From positions 120,809 to 184,808 of the forward strand of contig CAZMVB010000005.1 in NCBI GenBank assembly GCA_964569795.1: 64,000 nucleotides of DNA. The letters run 5' to 3'. The notes beneath the pieces are model-generated. The model was given only the letters and a program-made list of their open reading frames with translations, was not told the origin of the DNA and did not search any database. Position 1 is the stretch's first letter. Every line of letters starts with the position of its first letter. A program made the position numbers and the translations under genes. Of this stretch, positions 1-7,404 are shown in pieces. Source of the DNA: JAHJDS01 sp964569795 (lineage in GTDB: Bacteria > Desulfobacterota > Desulfarculia > Desulfarculales > JAHJDS01).

Positions 1-242
1 AGCGCCCACAAGACAACCAGGCTCAAGGCCAGATCCCAAATATAGCTCGCGAATATGATTACAATCAGGGTCTGGAGGACCCCACTAGCCACCGCGACCA
101 TGTACGGGACGGCCTCGACGATATCCACCAAGGCAAACAGCACTGTTATGATCGTGTAAAATAATAGCCAACCGCCGAACCCGGACAACTCGTTTTCCCT
201 GCCACGGCTGCTGGTTTGGGACATGACGATCTGATTATCCAT
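1..242 (-). CDS. DUF2569-like membrane protein (N-terminal part, runs off the window)
   Basis: The reading frame starts at an ATG at 242 with an AAGGGAG ribosome site about 7 bases upstream and stays open to the window edge (80 codons visible). The protein begins with a short polar stretch, then reads GFGGWLLFYTIITVLFALVD, a hydrophobic segment, followed by a second long hydrophobic stretch. The GFGGWL motif directly before the first membrane segment is typical of DUF2569 inner-membrane proteins, whose function is unknown. The C-terminus is not in the window, so the family call rests on the N-terminal motif and hydrophobicity only. Confidence 0.5.
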   Translation of the reverse strand, partial: MDNQIVMSQTSSRGRENELSGFGGWLLFYTIITVLFALVDIVEAVPYMVAVASGVLQTLIVIIFASYIWDLALSLVVLWA

Positions 243-360
243 GGTTGCTCCCTTTGACAGGTTCACCGGACCGCCTGGGTAAAAACGGGAATACGTTTGT
301 GGCGCCCTCTCGAGAGGCCGTCCGGGCCGCCCCGGCCACCTCTCTGGGCGGGATCGAGCC

Positions 361-654
361 TCAACCTCGGATGGCGTTGCAGGAGGTCTCGCAACGCGTC
401 TCCCTACGGTAAAAACGCCGCCGAACCCACCGGCAGACATGAGTTCCATTCAACCACTGGCACACCTTTTGAAGCACGGTGTGGGGCACCCGAACCGTTC
501 TGCACACTCGATGGCACACCCTCTTGGCCAGCATCGTCCCCCCGTTGTTCCTCGCCGCCGAGGCCACCAGGGGCACGAACATCAGCCCCAGGGCGATCAG
601 GGCGATCAAGACCCAGCCCATGCCGGCTCCCCACTTGACAGACTTGCCAGACAT
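361..654 (-). CDS. Small secreted cationic cysteine-rich protein (paralogue 1)
   Basis: A 97-residue protein. The ATG at 654 is preferred over one 5 codons upstream because GGAGGGG lies directly before it. Residues 1-33 form a signal peptide with a basic start, a hydrophobic core and an ASA-A cleavage site. The mature part is rich in Arg/Lys and has six cysteines spaced C-x3-C-x13-C-x8-C-x13-C-x3-C, a nearly mirror-symmetric pattern, ending in NAIRG. The gene is a tandem paralogue of the next gene upstream (773-1114): the signal peptides and the VPHTV-x-Q-(K/R)-VC core are nearly identical, and the 3' flanks share a 16-bp GC-rich word. No known family is recognised. The pattern suggests a disulfide-stapled helical hairpin, and the charge would fit binding to the envelope or to nucleic acid, but function is unknown. 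Confidence 0.7.
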   Translation of the reverse strand: MSGKSVKWGAGMGWVLIALIALGLMFVPLVASAARNNGGTMLAKRVCHRVCRTVRVPHTVLQKVCQWLNGTHVCRWVRRRFYRRETRCETSCNAIRG

Positions 655-772
655 TTTCCCCTCCCACATCTTCGGTCATCGAACTCGGTCATGACGGGCG
701 CGGCCGGGCCGCCCCGGCCGCATCGCGTTGTCCACCCAGGCATCCGCCGCCTTTCAGAGGCGAGGTACGGCC

Positions 773-1114
773 TCAACCTCGGACGGCAAGGGCGCAGGTT
801 ACATGGCACCTTCTCTCAATCCGGTACTCAACTATGGCCCTCAAGTGGCATAGTTGGCGTTTATACCAATCGCACACCCTTTGGAAAACGGTATGGGGCA
901 CCCGAACCCTCCGGCACACTGTATGGCACACTCGTTCGTAATGCCGTTTGGCCAGCATCGTCACACCGGTGTTCGCCGCCACCGCGTGGATCCCGGGATG
1001 ATCGGGGACACCTTTCGCCGAGGCTGCCAAGGGCACGAACATCAGCCCCATGGCCACCAGGGCGATCAAGATCCAGCCGAAGCCGTTTCCCCACTTGACA
1101 CGCTTGTCAGACAT
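773..1114 (-). CDS. Small secreted cationic cysteine-rich protein (paralogue 2)
   Basis: A 113-residue protein starting at an ATG with GGGAG upstream. It has a signal peptide (hydrophobic core ending ASA-K) followed by a linker of about 30 residues absent from paralogue 1. The mature C-terminal half has six cysteines spaced C-x3-C-x13-C-x7-C-x13-C-x3-C and ends ALAVRG. Only the central spacing differs from its neighbour (7 versus 8), so the five spacings are essentially conserved while most other residues have changed, which argues for selection on a disulfide-bonded fold. The shared leader, core and 3' flank point to local tandem duplication. Function is unknown. Confidence 0.7.
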   Translation of the reverse strand: MSDKRVKWGNGFGWILIALVAMGLMFVPLAASAKGVPDHPGIHAVAANTGVTMLAKRHYERVCHTVCRRVRVPHTVFQRVCDWYKRQLCHLRAIVEYRIERRCHVTCALAVRG

Positions 1115-1208
1115 TTTCTACTCCCATGTCTTCAATTAAAGAGCTTGGTTAAATAAGACCTCCCTCAGGGGCGGGTTGGCCGATGTTAATGATCCGGACC
1201 TGAACCTC

Positions 1209-2453
1209 TCACCCCGCCGGGTTGACCACCCGTCCCATGAACAGGATCGTTCCGGTCCGGGTGTCCATCACCACGAACAGGAAGGGATGATCGGCCCGGA
1301 ACACCGGCGGGCCGGACGGCGATCTCGTGGCGATGACCACGGCCGTGGCCGCGGCGGCCACGGTCCCGGCCTCGTTGACCTCGATGAAGGCCTTGTGAAA
1401 CACGCCGCTGATGTGCAAGTTCTTCTTTCTCCCGTCCATGCGAGAGAAATCGGCCTTGTCACCCTTGAAGGCGTCCTTGATCCCCAGGGCCTTGAGCGAT
1501 TTTTTGAGGCTGATGGTCGGCGTGGTGACCTTGAACCGGGGCAGTGAGACCTGGACCACCCTCCCGGGGCGCACTGACGACAGCCACTTTTTCAGGTTGG
1601 CCGGGGTGAGGGCCCGTTCCAGGCCGGCCAGGCCGCCGGCCCGCTTGGGCAGCAGCACGAACATGGACAGGGACCGGTCGGCGTAAGGCATCTCCAGGAC
1701 CTTGAGGGAGCCCAGATCGGCGTAACCGAACGGCTTGATGCCCCGACCGTTGGTCTGGGACATCATCTTGACCCGGACCTTTTTGTGGGGAGCGATGAAA
1801 AAGTCGGCCTCATGGGTCTTGGCCTTGTCGAACTTGAGCCGCCAGGTGCCCTTGAAGTACACGGCGTTGGTCAGCACCAGCGTGGTCAGGTTGGTGATCG
1901 ACCCCGGTGGCAACAGGTCCTTGACCCTGTCCCGGGTCTTCTTGGCCGCCCAGGCGTTTATATTGCGACGCGAGGCCTCGGGCTGTGCTGCATAGTTCTG
2001 GGGAAACAGGGCGTTGCCATAGTTAACCTTGATCCTCTGCAAAAAGGATTTGAGAAAGGGATAGCCCTTCTGGGGAAACAGGGCGTTGGCGGTCAGCAGC
2101 ACGGCGCCATTCCGGCCGGAGCGTTCCAGGCGCCGGATCAACCGGCCCAGGCGGAGGTGCCACGCGGCCTCGGGGCCCCTCAGGCCCAGGGCCGCGGCCA
2201 TTTGACGCTGCGTCTCGTGGGCCGCCCCGGCCAGGGTCATGGACAGGGCCACGGTGATGCTGTAGGGCGAAAACACGATGTTGGCCGGGCCTTTGCGGAA
2301 GTCCTTGAGCCTGGTCAACTGGCCGTAGAGTTTGAGGGCAAAGGCGGTGTCCTTGCCGACCATGCGGCGCGGGATCGGGGCCACGGCCGCGGCCGTGGAC
2401 AGACCCAGGGTCAGGCTCACCAGGACAACGATCAGCAGTCGAACCGGTCTCAT
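1209..2453 (-). CDS. Secreted serpin (serine protease inhibitor)
   Basis: The start is the ATG at 2453 with AGGGGG upstream, giving 414 residues, the normal serpin length. Residues 1-25 are a signal peptide. The body carries serpin landmarks: NIVFSPYSI near 58-66, LVLTNAVYFKGTW near 192-204 and HPFLFVV near 389. The reactive-centre hinge EAGTVAAAATA starts at Glu361; counting from P17, the scissile bond falls at Arg377-Ser378 (P1-P1'), predicting inhibition of trypsin-like proteases. The small-residue hinge is what inhibitory serpins need for loop insertion, so the protein is likely an active inhibitor exported to the periplasm or outside the cell. It sits between cysteine-rich secreted-protein genes on the same strand; a hairpin terminator separates it from the next gene upstream. 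Confidence 0.93.
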   Translation of the reverse strand: MRPVRLLIVVLVSLTLGLSTAAAVAPIPRRMVGKDTAFALKLYGQLTRLKDFRKGPANIVFSPYSITVALSMTLAGAAHETQRQMAAALGLRGPEAAWHLRLGRLIRRLERSGRNGAVLLTANALFPQKGYPFLKSFLQRIKVNYGNALFPQNYAAQPEASRRNINAWAAKKTRDRVKDLLPPGSITNLTTLVLTNAVYFKGTWRLKFDKAKTHEADFFIAPHKKVRVKMMSQTNGRGIKPFGYADLGSLKVLEMPYADRSLSMFVLLPKRAGGLAGLERALTPANLKKWLSSVRPGRVVQVSLPRFKVTTPTISLKKSLKALGIKDAFKGDKADFSRMDGRKKNLHISGVFHKAFIEVNEAGTVAAAATAVVIATRSPSGPPVFRADHPFLFVVMDTRTGTILFMGRVVNPAG

Positions 2454-2613
2454 GATTTCCCCCTGAAAAGAAGTTCCGGCCATCGGCCCCAATGCCCTTT
2501 TGGCATCAGGATGAAATGGTTAGACCGAATCCGTGCCGTTCCGGTTCCCCTTTTTTTCCACCGGGCCGGATGAATGCGCTCGATAATGAATGCCCCCCTG
2601 CCCCTGATGGCCA

Positions 2614-2642
2614 ATAAAAAAGGCCGGGGGATTCCCCCGGCC
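2614..2642 (-). terminator. Rho-independent terminator of the 2673-3062 gene
   Basis: A perfect 9-bp stem (GGCCGGGGG / CCCCCGGCC, loop of three) at 2622-2642 is followed on the minus strand by a run of T. It lies 31 bases beyond the stop codon of the 12-cysteine protein gene. Confidence 0.85.
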
Positions 2643-2672
2643 CTGATCGGCGCTGCTCCAGTCGGTCGATAA

Positions 2673-3062
2673 TCAGCCCCGCACGGCGACGCAGACCGTC
2701 TGGCACCTGGGCTGCAGTCGGCACTGCAGGCGGTAGATGAACCGGCAGATTCGCCGGGTGAGCCACTGGCAAACAGACTGGCAGCGTTGGACGATCTGAT
2801 TGCCCACCCGGGACCTGGTGCACAGGCGCCGGGGCTGGCAGTAGCGCTGAAGCTGGCAGACCCGACTGGGGACCCGGCGGCAGACCCTGACGTTGGTGCA
2901 CCGCCGGAAGCATTTCCTCTTCTGCTGGGCCAGCCGCGCCGGCTCCACCCTGGCCCGGACTGAACCAGTCTCGGCCGGGTCCATTCGCCCCTGGGCCATT
3001 GCCCCGGGACTGACCACCATGGCAGCCAGCATCAGGACCATCACCATGTAACTGACCTTCAT
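2673..3062 (-). CDS. Secreted Arg/Cys-rich protein with 12 cysteines
   Basis: A 129-residue protein with a signal peptide ending near PGAMAQG. The mature part is very basic and Gln-rich, with twelve cysteines spaced 3,5,7,5,5,12,3,7,7,5,3. It ends C-x3-C-VAVRG, matching the C-termini of the two six-cysteine proteins at 361-654 and 773-1114, so it appears to be a longer relative with an extra block of cysteines. The even number of cysteines and the signal peptide suggest disulfide bonding outside the cytoplasm. It is transcribed alone (terminator downstream, long non-coding region upstream). No family is recognised and no function is claimed. Confidence 0.7.
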   Translation of the reverse strand: MKVSYMVMVLMLAAMVVSPGAMAQGRMDPAETGSVRARVEPARLAQQKRKCFRRCTNVRVCRRVPSRVCQLQRYCQPRRLCTRSRVGNQIVQRCQSVCQWLTRRICRFIYRLQCRLQPRCQTVCVAVRG

Positions 3063-3224
3063 GTCTTCAACCCCATGACCTGTTTTGCCCGATAGGAACG
3101 GGCCGTTGGCATAGGTTTAAATTTTGGACCCCGGAAAGAGGCCGAGTCAACAATATTTTTAGTATCTTATCCCACCCTGATCATACTCGAGGCAATGGTA
3201 CCAAAATCGCCCCGAAAAACGGTG

Positions 3225-3253
3225 TTGCGCCCGGATTTTTATGCTAATATTAT
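3225..3253 (+). promoter_or_regulatory. Candidate sigma-70 promoter for the enoyl-CoA hydratase operon
   Basis: TTGCGC at 3225-3230, 17 bases, then TATTAT at 3248-3253, in an AT-rich stretch 75 bases before the start codon at 3329. Confidence 0.45.
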
Positions 3254-3328
3254 AGATTAAGATGAGCCCATCCCAAATTTTCAGGGTCCTTGAATCGCTC
3301 GCCACAGACCATAACCAAGGTTTATCCC

Positions 3329-4102
3329 ATGGAATTCGAATGTATTCTGTATGACAAGGCCGAGGGCGTGGCCTGCATCAGGCTCAACCGCCCCCGGGTC
3401 CTGAATGCCATGAACCGGCGTTTGTGGTTGGACTTTGAAATGGCCCTGGAAGACGCCCGCCAGGACCCCGGGGTCAAGGTCGTGATCATCACCGGCGAGG
3501 GCCGGGCCTTTTCCACCGGGGCCGACCTCAAGGAATCCAAGGACCGCAGCCCGGAGGACTATCGGGCCTACCTGGAAAAACTCCAGGAGGTCTCCCGGAA
3601 GCTCATCCGGTTCCCCAAGCCGACCATCGCCGCCATCAACGGCTATGCCCTGGGCTCGGGCTATGAACTGGCCCTGGCCTGCGACATCCGCCTGGCGGCC
3701 GAGGACGCCCGGATCGGGTCTCCCGAGGCCCGGGTGAACTCGTCGGTCACCGGCGGGGCCATGCGCCTGATCCAGGACCTGATCGGCCCGGGCCGGGCCC
3801 GCGAATTTTTGTACTCCGCCCGCGAGATGGACGGTCGCCAGGCCGAGCGGATCGGGCTGGTCAACCTGGCCGTGCCGGCCGACCGGCTGATGCAGTCCGC
3901 CCGGGAGATGGCCGCGGAAATGGCCCGGAACTCGGCCCTGTCCCTCAAGCTGATCAAGAAGGGTCTGGGCCTGGCCCCCGAGGTCAGCCTCGAGGCCCTG
4001 ATGGATTACGAGGTCGAGGCCTGCCTGGCCTGTGTGTCCACCGAGGATCGCCGCCAGTCACTGGAGCGCTTCGAGGGGCGCAAAAAAAGCGAACCCAAGT
4101 GA
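3329..4102 (+). CDS. Enoyl-CoA hydratase/isomerase family protein
   Basis: A 257-residue crotonase-fold enzyme starting at the ATG at 3329 (AAGG 8 bases upstream); the frame is open further upstream but without a better site. The oxyanion-hole segments AFSTGADLKE (60-69) and NGYALGSG (104-111) are present. Both catalytic glutamates of true hydratases are conserved: Glu113 in GSGYEL and Glu133 in GSPEA, 20 residues apart as in rat mitochondrial enoyl-CoA hydratase. It should hydrate 2-enoyl-CoA to 3-hydroxyacyl-CoA in beta-oxidation or a related acyl-CoA pathway. The acyl-CoA synthetase gene begins 11 bases after the stop, so the two are almost certainly co-transcribed. The exact substrate cannot be read from the sequence. 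Confidence 0.92.
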   Translation: MEFECILYDKAEGVACIRLNRPRVLNAMNRRLWLDFEMALEDARQDPGVKVVIITGEGRAFSTGADLKESKDRSPEDYRAYLEKLQEVSRKLIRFPKPTIAAINGYALGSGYELALACDIRLAAEDARIGSPEARVNSSVTGGAMRLIQDLIGPGRAREFLYSAREMDGRQAERIGLVNLAVPADRLMQSAREMAAEMARNSALSLKLIKKGLGLAPEVSLEALMDYEVEACLACVSTEDRRQSLERFEGRKKSEPK

Positions 4103-4113
4103 GAGGATAGTTC

Positions 4114-6267
4114 ATGCCTTTGGACAGGGTCCTGAACCCGGAGTCAGTGGCCATTGTCGGAGCTTCCAAGGTCGAGACCAAGCGGGGTTTTCAGGCCCTG
4201 CGCACCCTGCTGGACGAAAAATTCGAGGGCCGGATCTACGCCGTCAATCCCAGGGAACAAACCATCCTCGGCGTCCCCTGCTATGACAAGGTGTCGGATA
4301 TCGAGGACCAGGTCGATCTGGTACTGATCACCACGCCGGCGGCGACCATCCCCGCCGTGCTCGAGGACTGCGGCAAAAAGGGCGTGGCCGGGGCGGTGAT
4401 CATCGCCGGGGGTTTCGGCGAGCTGGGCGACGAGGGCAAGCAGCTCGAGGACGAGCTCATCGACGCGGCCCGCAAATACGGCGTCCGGGTCATCGGCCCC
4501 AACACCTCGGGCATGATGAACCTTACAAAAAACCTGAACCTGGTCGGCCTGCACGACGCCCCGGCCGGGGACATCGCCCTCATCTCCCAGAGCGGCAACA
4601 TGGCCCTGACCCTGATCACCGAGGCCAAGCTCAAGAGCCACAAGGGATTTTCGTACTACGTGGGCGTGGGCAACGAGTCGGAGATCCATTTCCACGAATA
4701 CCTCGAGTTTTTCAAAAACGATCCCGACACCAAGGCCATCCTGATGTACGTCGAGGGCCTGCGCGAGGGTCGGCGCTTTCTCCAGGAGGCCTACGAGACC
4801 ACCCTGCACAAGCCCATCGTCCTGCTCAAGGGCGGACGCTCGCGCACCGGGAAACGCTCGGCCGGGTCGCACACCGGCGCCCTGGCCGGGATCTCCGAGG
4901 TGGCCCGGACCGCCTTCCAGCGGGCGGGCATCATCGTTGTCGAGAAATCGGACGCCCTGTTCCCGGTGGCCGAGACCCTGAGCAATCTGCCCCCGATCAA
5001 GAACAACCGGGTGGCCATCCTGGCCGACGGCGGGGGGCACGCCACCATCGCCGCCGACATCCTGAGCGACCGGGGTATTTCCATACCGGAGATGACTGAA
5101 AAAACCCAGGACAAGCTGAAGAAAATCCTGCCCTTCACCGCCTCGGTGGTCAATCCGGTGGACGTGGCCGGGGGGACCGACGCCGATCCGTCCCTGTTCG
5201 CCGAGTGCGCCCGGATCATGCTCAAGGACCCCAATGTGGGCGGTCTGTTCCTGGTCGGCCTGTTCGGGGGGTACGGCATCCGGTTCGCCCAGAGCCTGGC
5301 CTGGAAGGAGGAGGACGCGGCCCATCAACTGGGCAAGCTGGTGGCCGAGCGGGACAAGCCGATCCTGGTGCACAGCCTGTACAGTTCGGCCAAGCCCCAT
5401 GCCCTGGACCTCCTGCGCTACTACAAGATCCCGGTGTACGACTCCCTGGACGTGGCCTGCCGTTGCGTCGCCGCCTTGGCCGAACGGGGCAGCTATCTCA
5501 AGGAATACCACGCCAAGGTCAGCTTCAAGTTCAAGTGGCAATCACACGCCAAACCCGAGGGACGCCAGATCATCGACCGGGCCCGGCAGCAGGGCCGGCG
5601 GACGTTGCTGGAACCCGAGGCCAGGAGCCTCTTCCGGTTGCACGGCGCGCCGGTGGGCGAGCACGCCCTGGCGACCACGACCGACCAGGCCATCGAGATC
5701 GCCCGGAAACTGGGCGACAAGGTGGCCCTCAAGATCGTCTCGCCCAATATTCTGCACAAGATCGACGCCGGCGGCGTCTGGCTCAACCTCAGAAACGACA
5801 TCGAGGTCGGCCGGGCCTTCGAGGAAATCATCGCCAGCGCCAGGCGCTACAACAACACGGCCGACATCCGGGGGGTGATGGTCACCCCCATGGCCGAACC
5901 CGGACTCGAGGTCATCATCGGCACCAAGACCGACGATCAGTTCGGACCGGTGATCATGTTCGGACTGGGCGGGGTCATGGTCGAGGTCTTGAAGGACGTT
6001 TCATTCAGGGTCCTGCCCATCTCACCGCGCTCGGCCCGGGCGATGATCCATGAAATTCGGGCCTCGTCGGTCCTGGAGGGCTTCCGGGGCCGGCCGCCAT
6101 ATGATCAGGCCGCCCTGCAAAAGCTGCTGCTGATCTGCTCGGAGATCGTCGAGGCCTATCCGGACATCGCCGAGATGGACCTCAACCCGGTGATCGCCTA
6201 TGAACGCGGGGCCCGGATCGTCGATGCCCGGGTGATCCTCAGGGACGAGGTGGCAGTGGCCACTTAG
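4114..6267 (+). CDS. ADP-forming acyl-CoA (acetate-CoA) synthetase, fused alpha-beta
   Basis: A 717-residue fusion of the two subunits of ADP-forming acyl-CoA synthetase. Order: CoA-binding Rossmann domain (about 1-130), succinyl-CoA-ligase-like domains with the phosphorylated histidine motif GSHTGALAG (His253), then a C-terminal ATP-grasp domain (about 485-710). It converts acyl-CoA, ADP and phosphate to free acid, CoA and ATP, giving substrate-level phosphorylation in fermenters and syntrophs, or it runs in reverse to activate acids. The start has GAGAGGAT upstream. It is paired with the enoyl-CoA hydratase, suggesting energy conservation at the end of an acyl-CoA degradation route. The last codons and the stop lie inside the first copy of the local repeat family. 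Confidence 0.92.
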   Translation: MPLDRVLNPESVAIVGASKVETKRGFQALRTLLDEKFEGRIYAVNPREQTILGVPCYDKVSDIEDQVDLVLITTPAATIPAVLEDCGKKGVAGAVIIAGGFGELGDEGKQLEDELIDAARKYGVRVIGPNTSGMMNLTKNLNLVGLHDAPAGDIALISQSGNMALTLITEAKLKSHKGFSYYVGVGNESEIHFHEYLEFFKNDPDTKAILMYVEGLREGRRFLQEAYETTLHKPIVLLKGGRSRTGKRSAGSHTGALAGISEVARTAFQRAGIIVVEKSDALFPVAETLSNLPPIKNNRVAILADGGGHATIAADILSDRGISIPEMTEKTQDKLKKILPFTASVVNPVDVAGGTDADPSLFAECARIMLKDPNVGGLFLVGLFGGYGIRFAQSLAWKEEDAAHQLGKLVAERDKPILVHSLYSSAKPHALDLLRYYKIPVYDSLDVACRCVAALAERGSYLKEYHAKVSFKFKWQSHAKPEGRQIIDRARQQGRRTLLEPEARSLFRLHGAPVGEHALATTTDQAIEIARKLGDKVALKIVSPNILHKIDAGGVWLNLRNDIEVGRAFEEIIASARRYNNTADIRGVMVTPMAEPGLEVIIGTKTDDQFGPVIMFGLGGVMVEVLKDVSFRVLPISPRSARAMIHEIRASSVLEGFRGRPPYDQAALQKLLLICSEIVEAYPDIAEMDLNPVIAYERGARIVDARVILRDEVAVAT

Positions 6268-6430
6268 ATTCGCGGGGTTTGGCGCAGATGGTGCGAACTT
6301 TAGAGCCGCGAGGGCACTGTGTATCTTTGAATTTCCGTGGCCAGCAGTGGCTACTTAGATTCGCGGGGCCGGCCAAGGGTGGTGCGAACCTCTCGGCCGC
6401 CAGGCCACGATGGATAAAGGAAATTCCAGG
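6252..6430 (+). repeat. Structured repeat, copies 1 and 2 (about 90-bp period)
   Basis: Two head-to-tail copies (about 6252-6341 and 6342-6430) of a repeat found again at 6862-7160 and 7909-8120. Each contains TTCGCGG and, about 40 bases on, CCGCGA or a variant, which can pair as an outer stem, with GGTGCGAAC between. In copy 1 CGCA and TGCG can form an inner stem. Copy 1 starts inside the acyl-CoA synthetase gene and supplies its final codons and TAG stop. Copy 2 is more degenerate in its right half. Confidence 0.8.
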
Positions 6431-6464
6431 GGGGGGCCGTCAACACCTATTTCGGAGGTAACTC

Positions 6465-6881
6465 ATGGAAAAAGTCAAGGAATACGCCTTTTCGGCCGTG
6501 CTGGACACCACCTTTGAGGAGGCCGTGGCGCGGGTCAAGGAGACCCTGAAAGACGAGGGCTTCGGGGTCTTGACCGAAATCGACGTCAAGGCCACCCTCA
6601 AAAAAAAGCTGGACCAGGATTTCAGGAAATACGTCATCCTGGGGGCCTGCAATCCACCCTTTGCCTATCGGGCCGTTCAGGCCGACCTGGACGTGGGACT
6701 TCTGCTGCCCTGCAACGTCATCGTCTATGAGACCGACGATCAGAAGGCCTATATCGCGGCCATCAATCCCATCTCCGCGCTGCAGATAATCGAGAACCAG
6801 GAACTGCGCCAGATCGCCCAGGAGGTCTCGGGCAAGCTGGAAAAGGCAATCCAGGCGGCCAGCGGCAGTGGCCGCTCTTGA
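6465..6881 (+). CDS. DUF302 domain protein
   Basis: A 138-residue cytoplasmic protein with TTCGGAGG seven bases before the ATG. It matches the DUF302 pattern: a paired beta-alpha fold beginning FSAVLDTTFEEAVARVKETL, then GFGVLTEIDVKATLKKKLD, LGACNPPFAYRAV and a hydrophobic LLLPCNVIVYE strand. DUF302 proteins are widespread and of undefined biochemical function. The last residues (GSGRS) and the TGA stop are encoded by repeat copy 3, so the repeat has replaced or extended the original C-terminus. No operon partner is close; repeats flank it on both sides. Confidence 0.88.
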   Translation: MEKVKEYAFSAVLDTTFEEAVARVKETLKDEGFGVLTEIDVKATLKKKLDQDFRKYVILGACNPPFAYRAVQADLDVGLLLPCNVIVYETDDQKAYIAAINPISALQIIENQELRQIAQEVSGKLEKAIQAASGSGRS

Positions 6882-7160
6882 TTCGCGGGCTTGCTTCCGG
6901 GTAGTGCAAACCACTGAGCCGCGAGGGCACGACGGATTTGAAAAATTACCGTGATGGCAGCGGCAGTGGCCGCTCTTGATTCGCGGGGTGGGGTGCAGGC
7001 GGTGCGAACTCTAGAGCCGCGAGGGCACGGTAGGTTTTTATAATTCCCGTGATGGCAGCGGCAGTGGCCGCATCTAATTCGCGGGATTGGGTGCAGGTGG
7101 TGCGAACTCTAGAGCCGCGAGGGCAGGGTGGATGGTGGCCGTATCTGACTCGCGTAGCCG
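6862..7160 (+). repeat. Structured repeat, copies 3, 4, 5 and partial copy 6 (98-bp period)
   Basis: Copies begin at 6862, 6960 and 7058 with the word GCGGCAGTGGCCGC and repeat at exactly 98 bases; a truncated fourth unit starts near 7134. Each has TTGATTCGCGG, then GGTGCGAAC (GTGCAAAC in copy 3), then GAGCCGCGAGGGCA, an interrupted palindrome. The spacers vary, so only the potential stems and the head are well conserved. Copy 3 overlaps the 3' end of the DUF302 gene. Copy 6 runs directly into the SDR gene remnant. Unit length and lack of variable spacers rule out a CRISPR array. Confidence 0.85.
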
Positions 7161-7262
7161 CCCCCTCAACCCCCCCGGTAAAATCCGCCGTGGATCACGA
7201 TTGACTTGCCTATCCGGAAAGCCCATGCGGCCCACCAAGATCATGGCCTCCTGACCGGCCCT
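7156..7262 (-). pseudogene. Duplicated remnant of the SDR gene 3' end
   Basis: From the word GCCGCCCCCTCAA onward this stretch matches the 3' end of the intact SDR gene at 8119-8286 (CCCCCGGTAAAATCCGCCG, GATCACGAT and GACT..CC, ATCCGGAAA.CCCA, CGGCCCACC). An internal block of about 70 bases is missing and several point changes are present. It is preceded by the same repeat junction as the intact gene, so repeat and gene end were copied together and then decayed. It cannot encode a product. Confidence 0.75.
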
Positions 7263-7267
7263 GACTT

Positions 7268-7309
7268 CACCCCCAGGCTCGGGCCCTTGTGTTTCGTGGC
7301 CTGGGGGTG
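7268..7309. repeat. Perfect 11-bp inverted repeat
   Basis: CACCCCCAGGC at 7268-7278 and GCCTGGGGGTG at 7299-7309 with a 20-base loop. It lies about 95 bases upstream of the start at 7405 and could be a transcript hairpin or a terminator-like remnant; no T-run follows. Confidence 0.6.
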
Positions 7310-7404
7310 TAATGAAAGGCGGGTATGACCACGGGACTGTCCCAGCCGCTCAGGTCAGGTTCCGAGGAAAAAATTCGCACCCTGACACCCTCGAGGAGAC
7401 ATTC

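Noticed and set aside
4144..5541. Long minus-strand frame opposite the acyl-CoA synthetase
   Set aside because: Shadow of a GC-rich gene in the opposite strand; Gly/Gln/His-rich, no ribosome site or domain pattern.
6862..7160. Tandem repeats considered as a CRISPR array
   Set aside because: The repeats are about 98 bp, degenerate in the spacers' place, and palindromic; no short identical repeat with unique 30-40 bp spacers and no cas gene.
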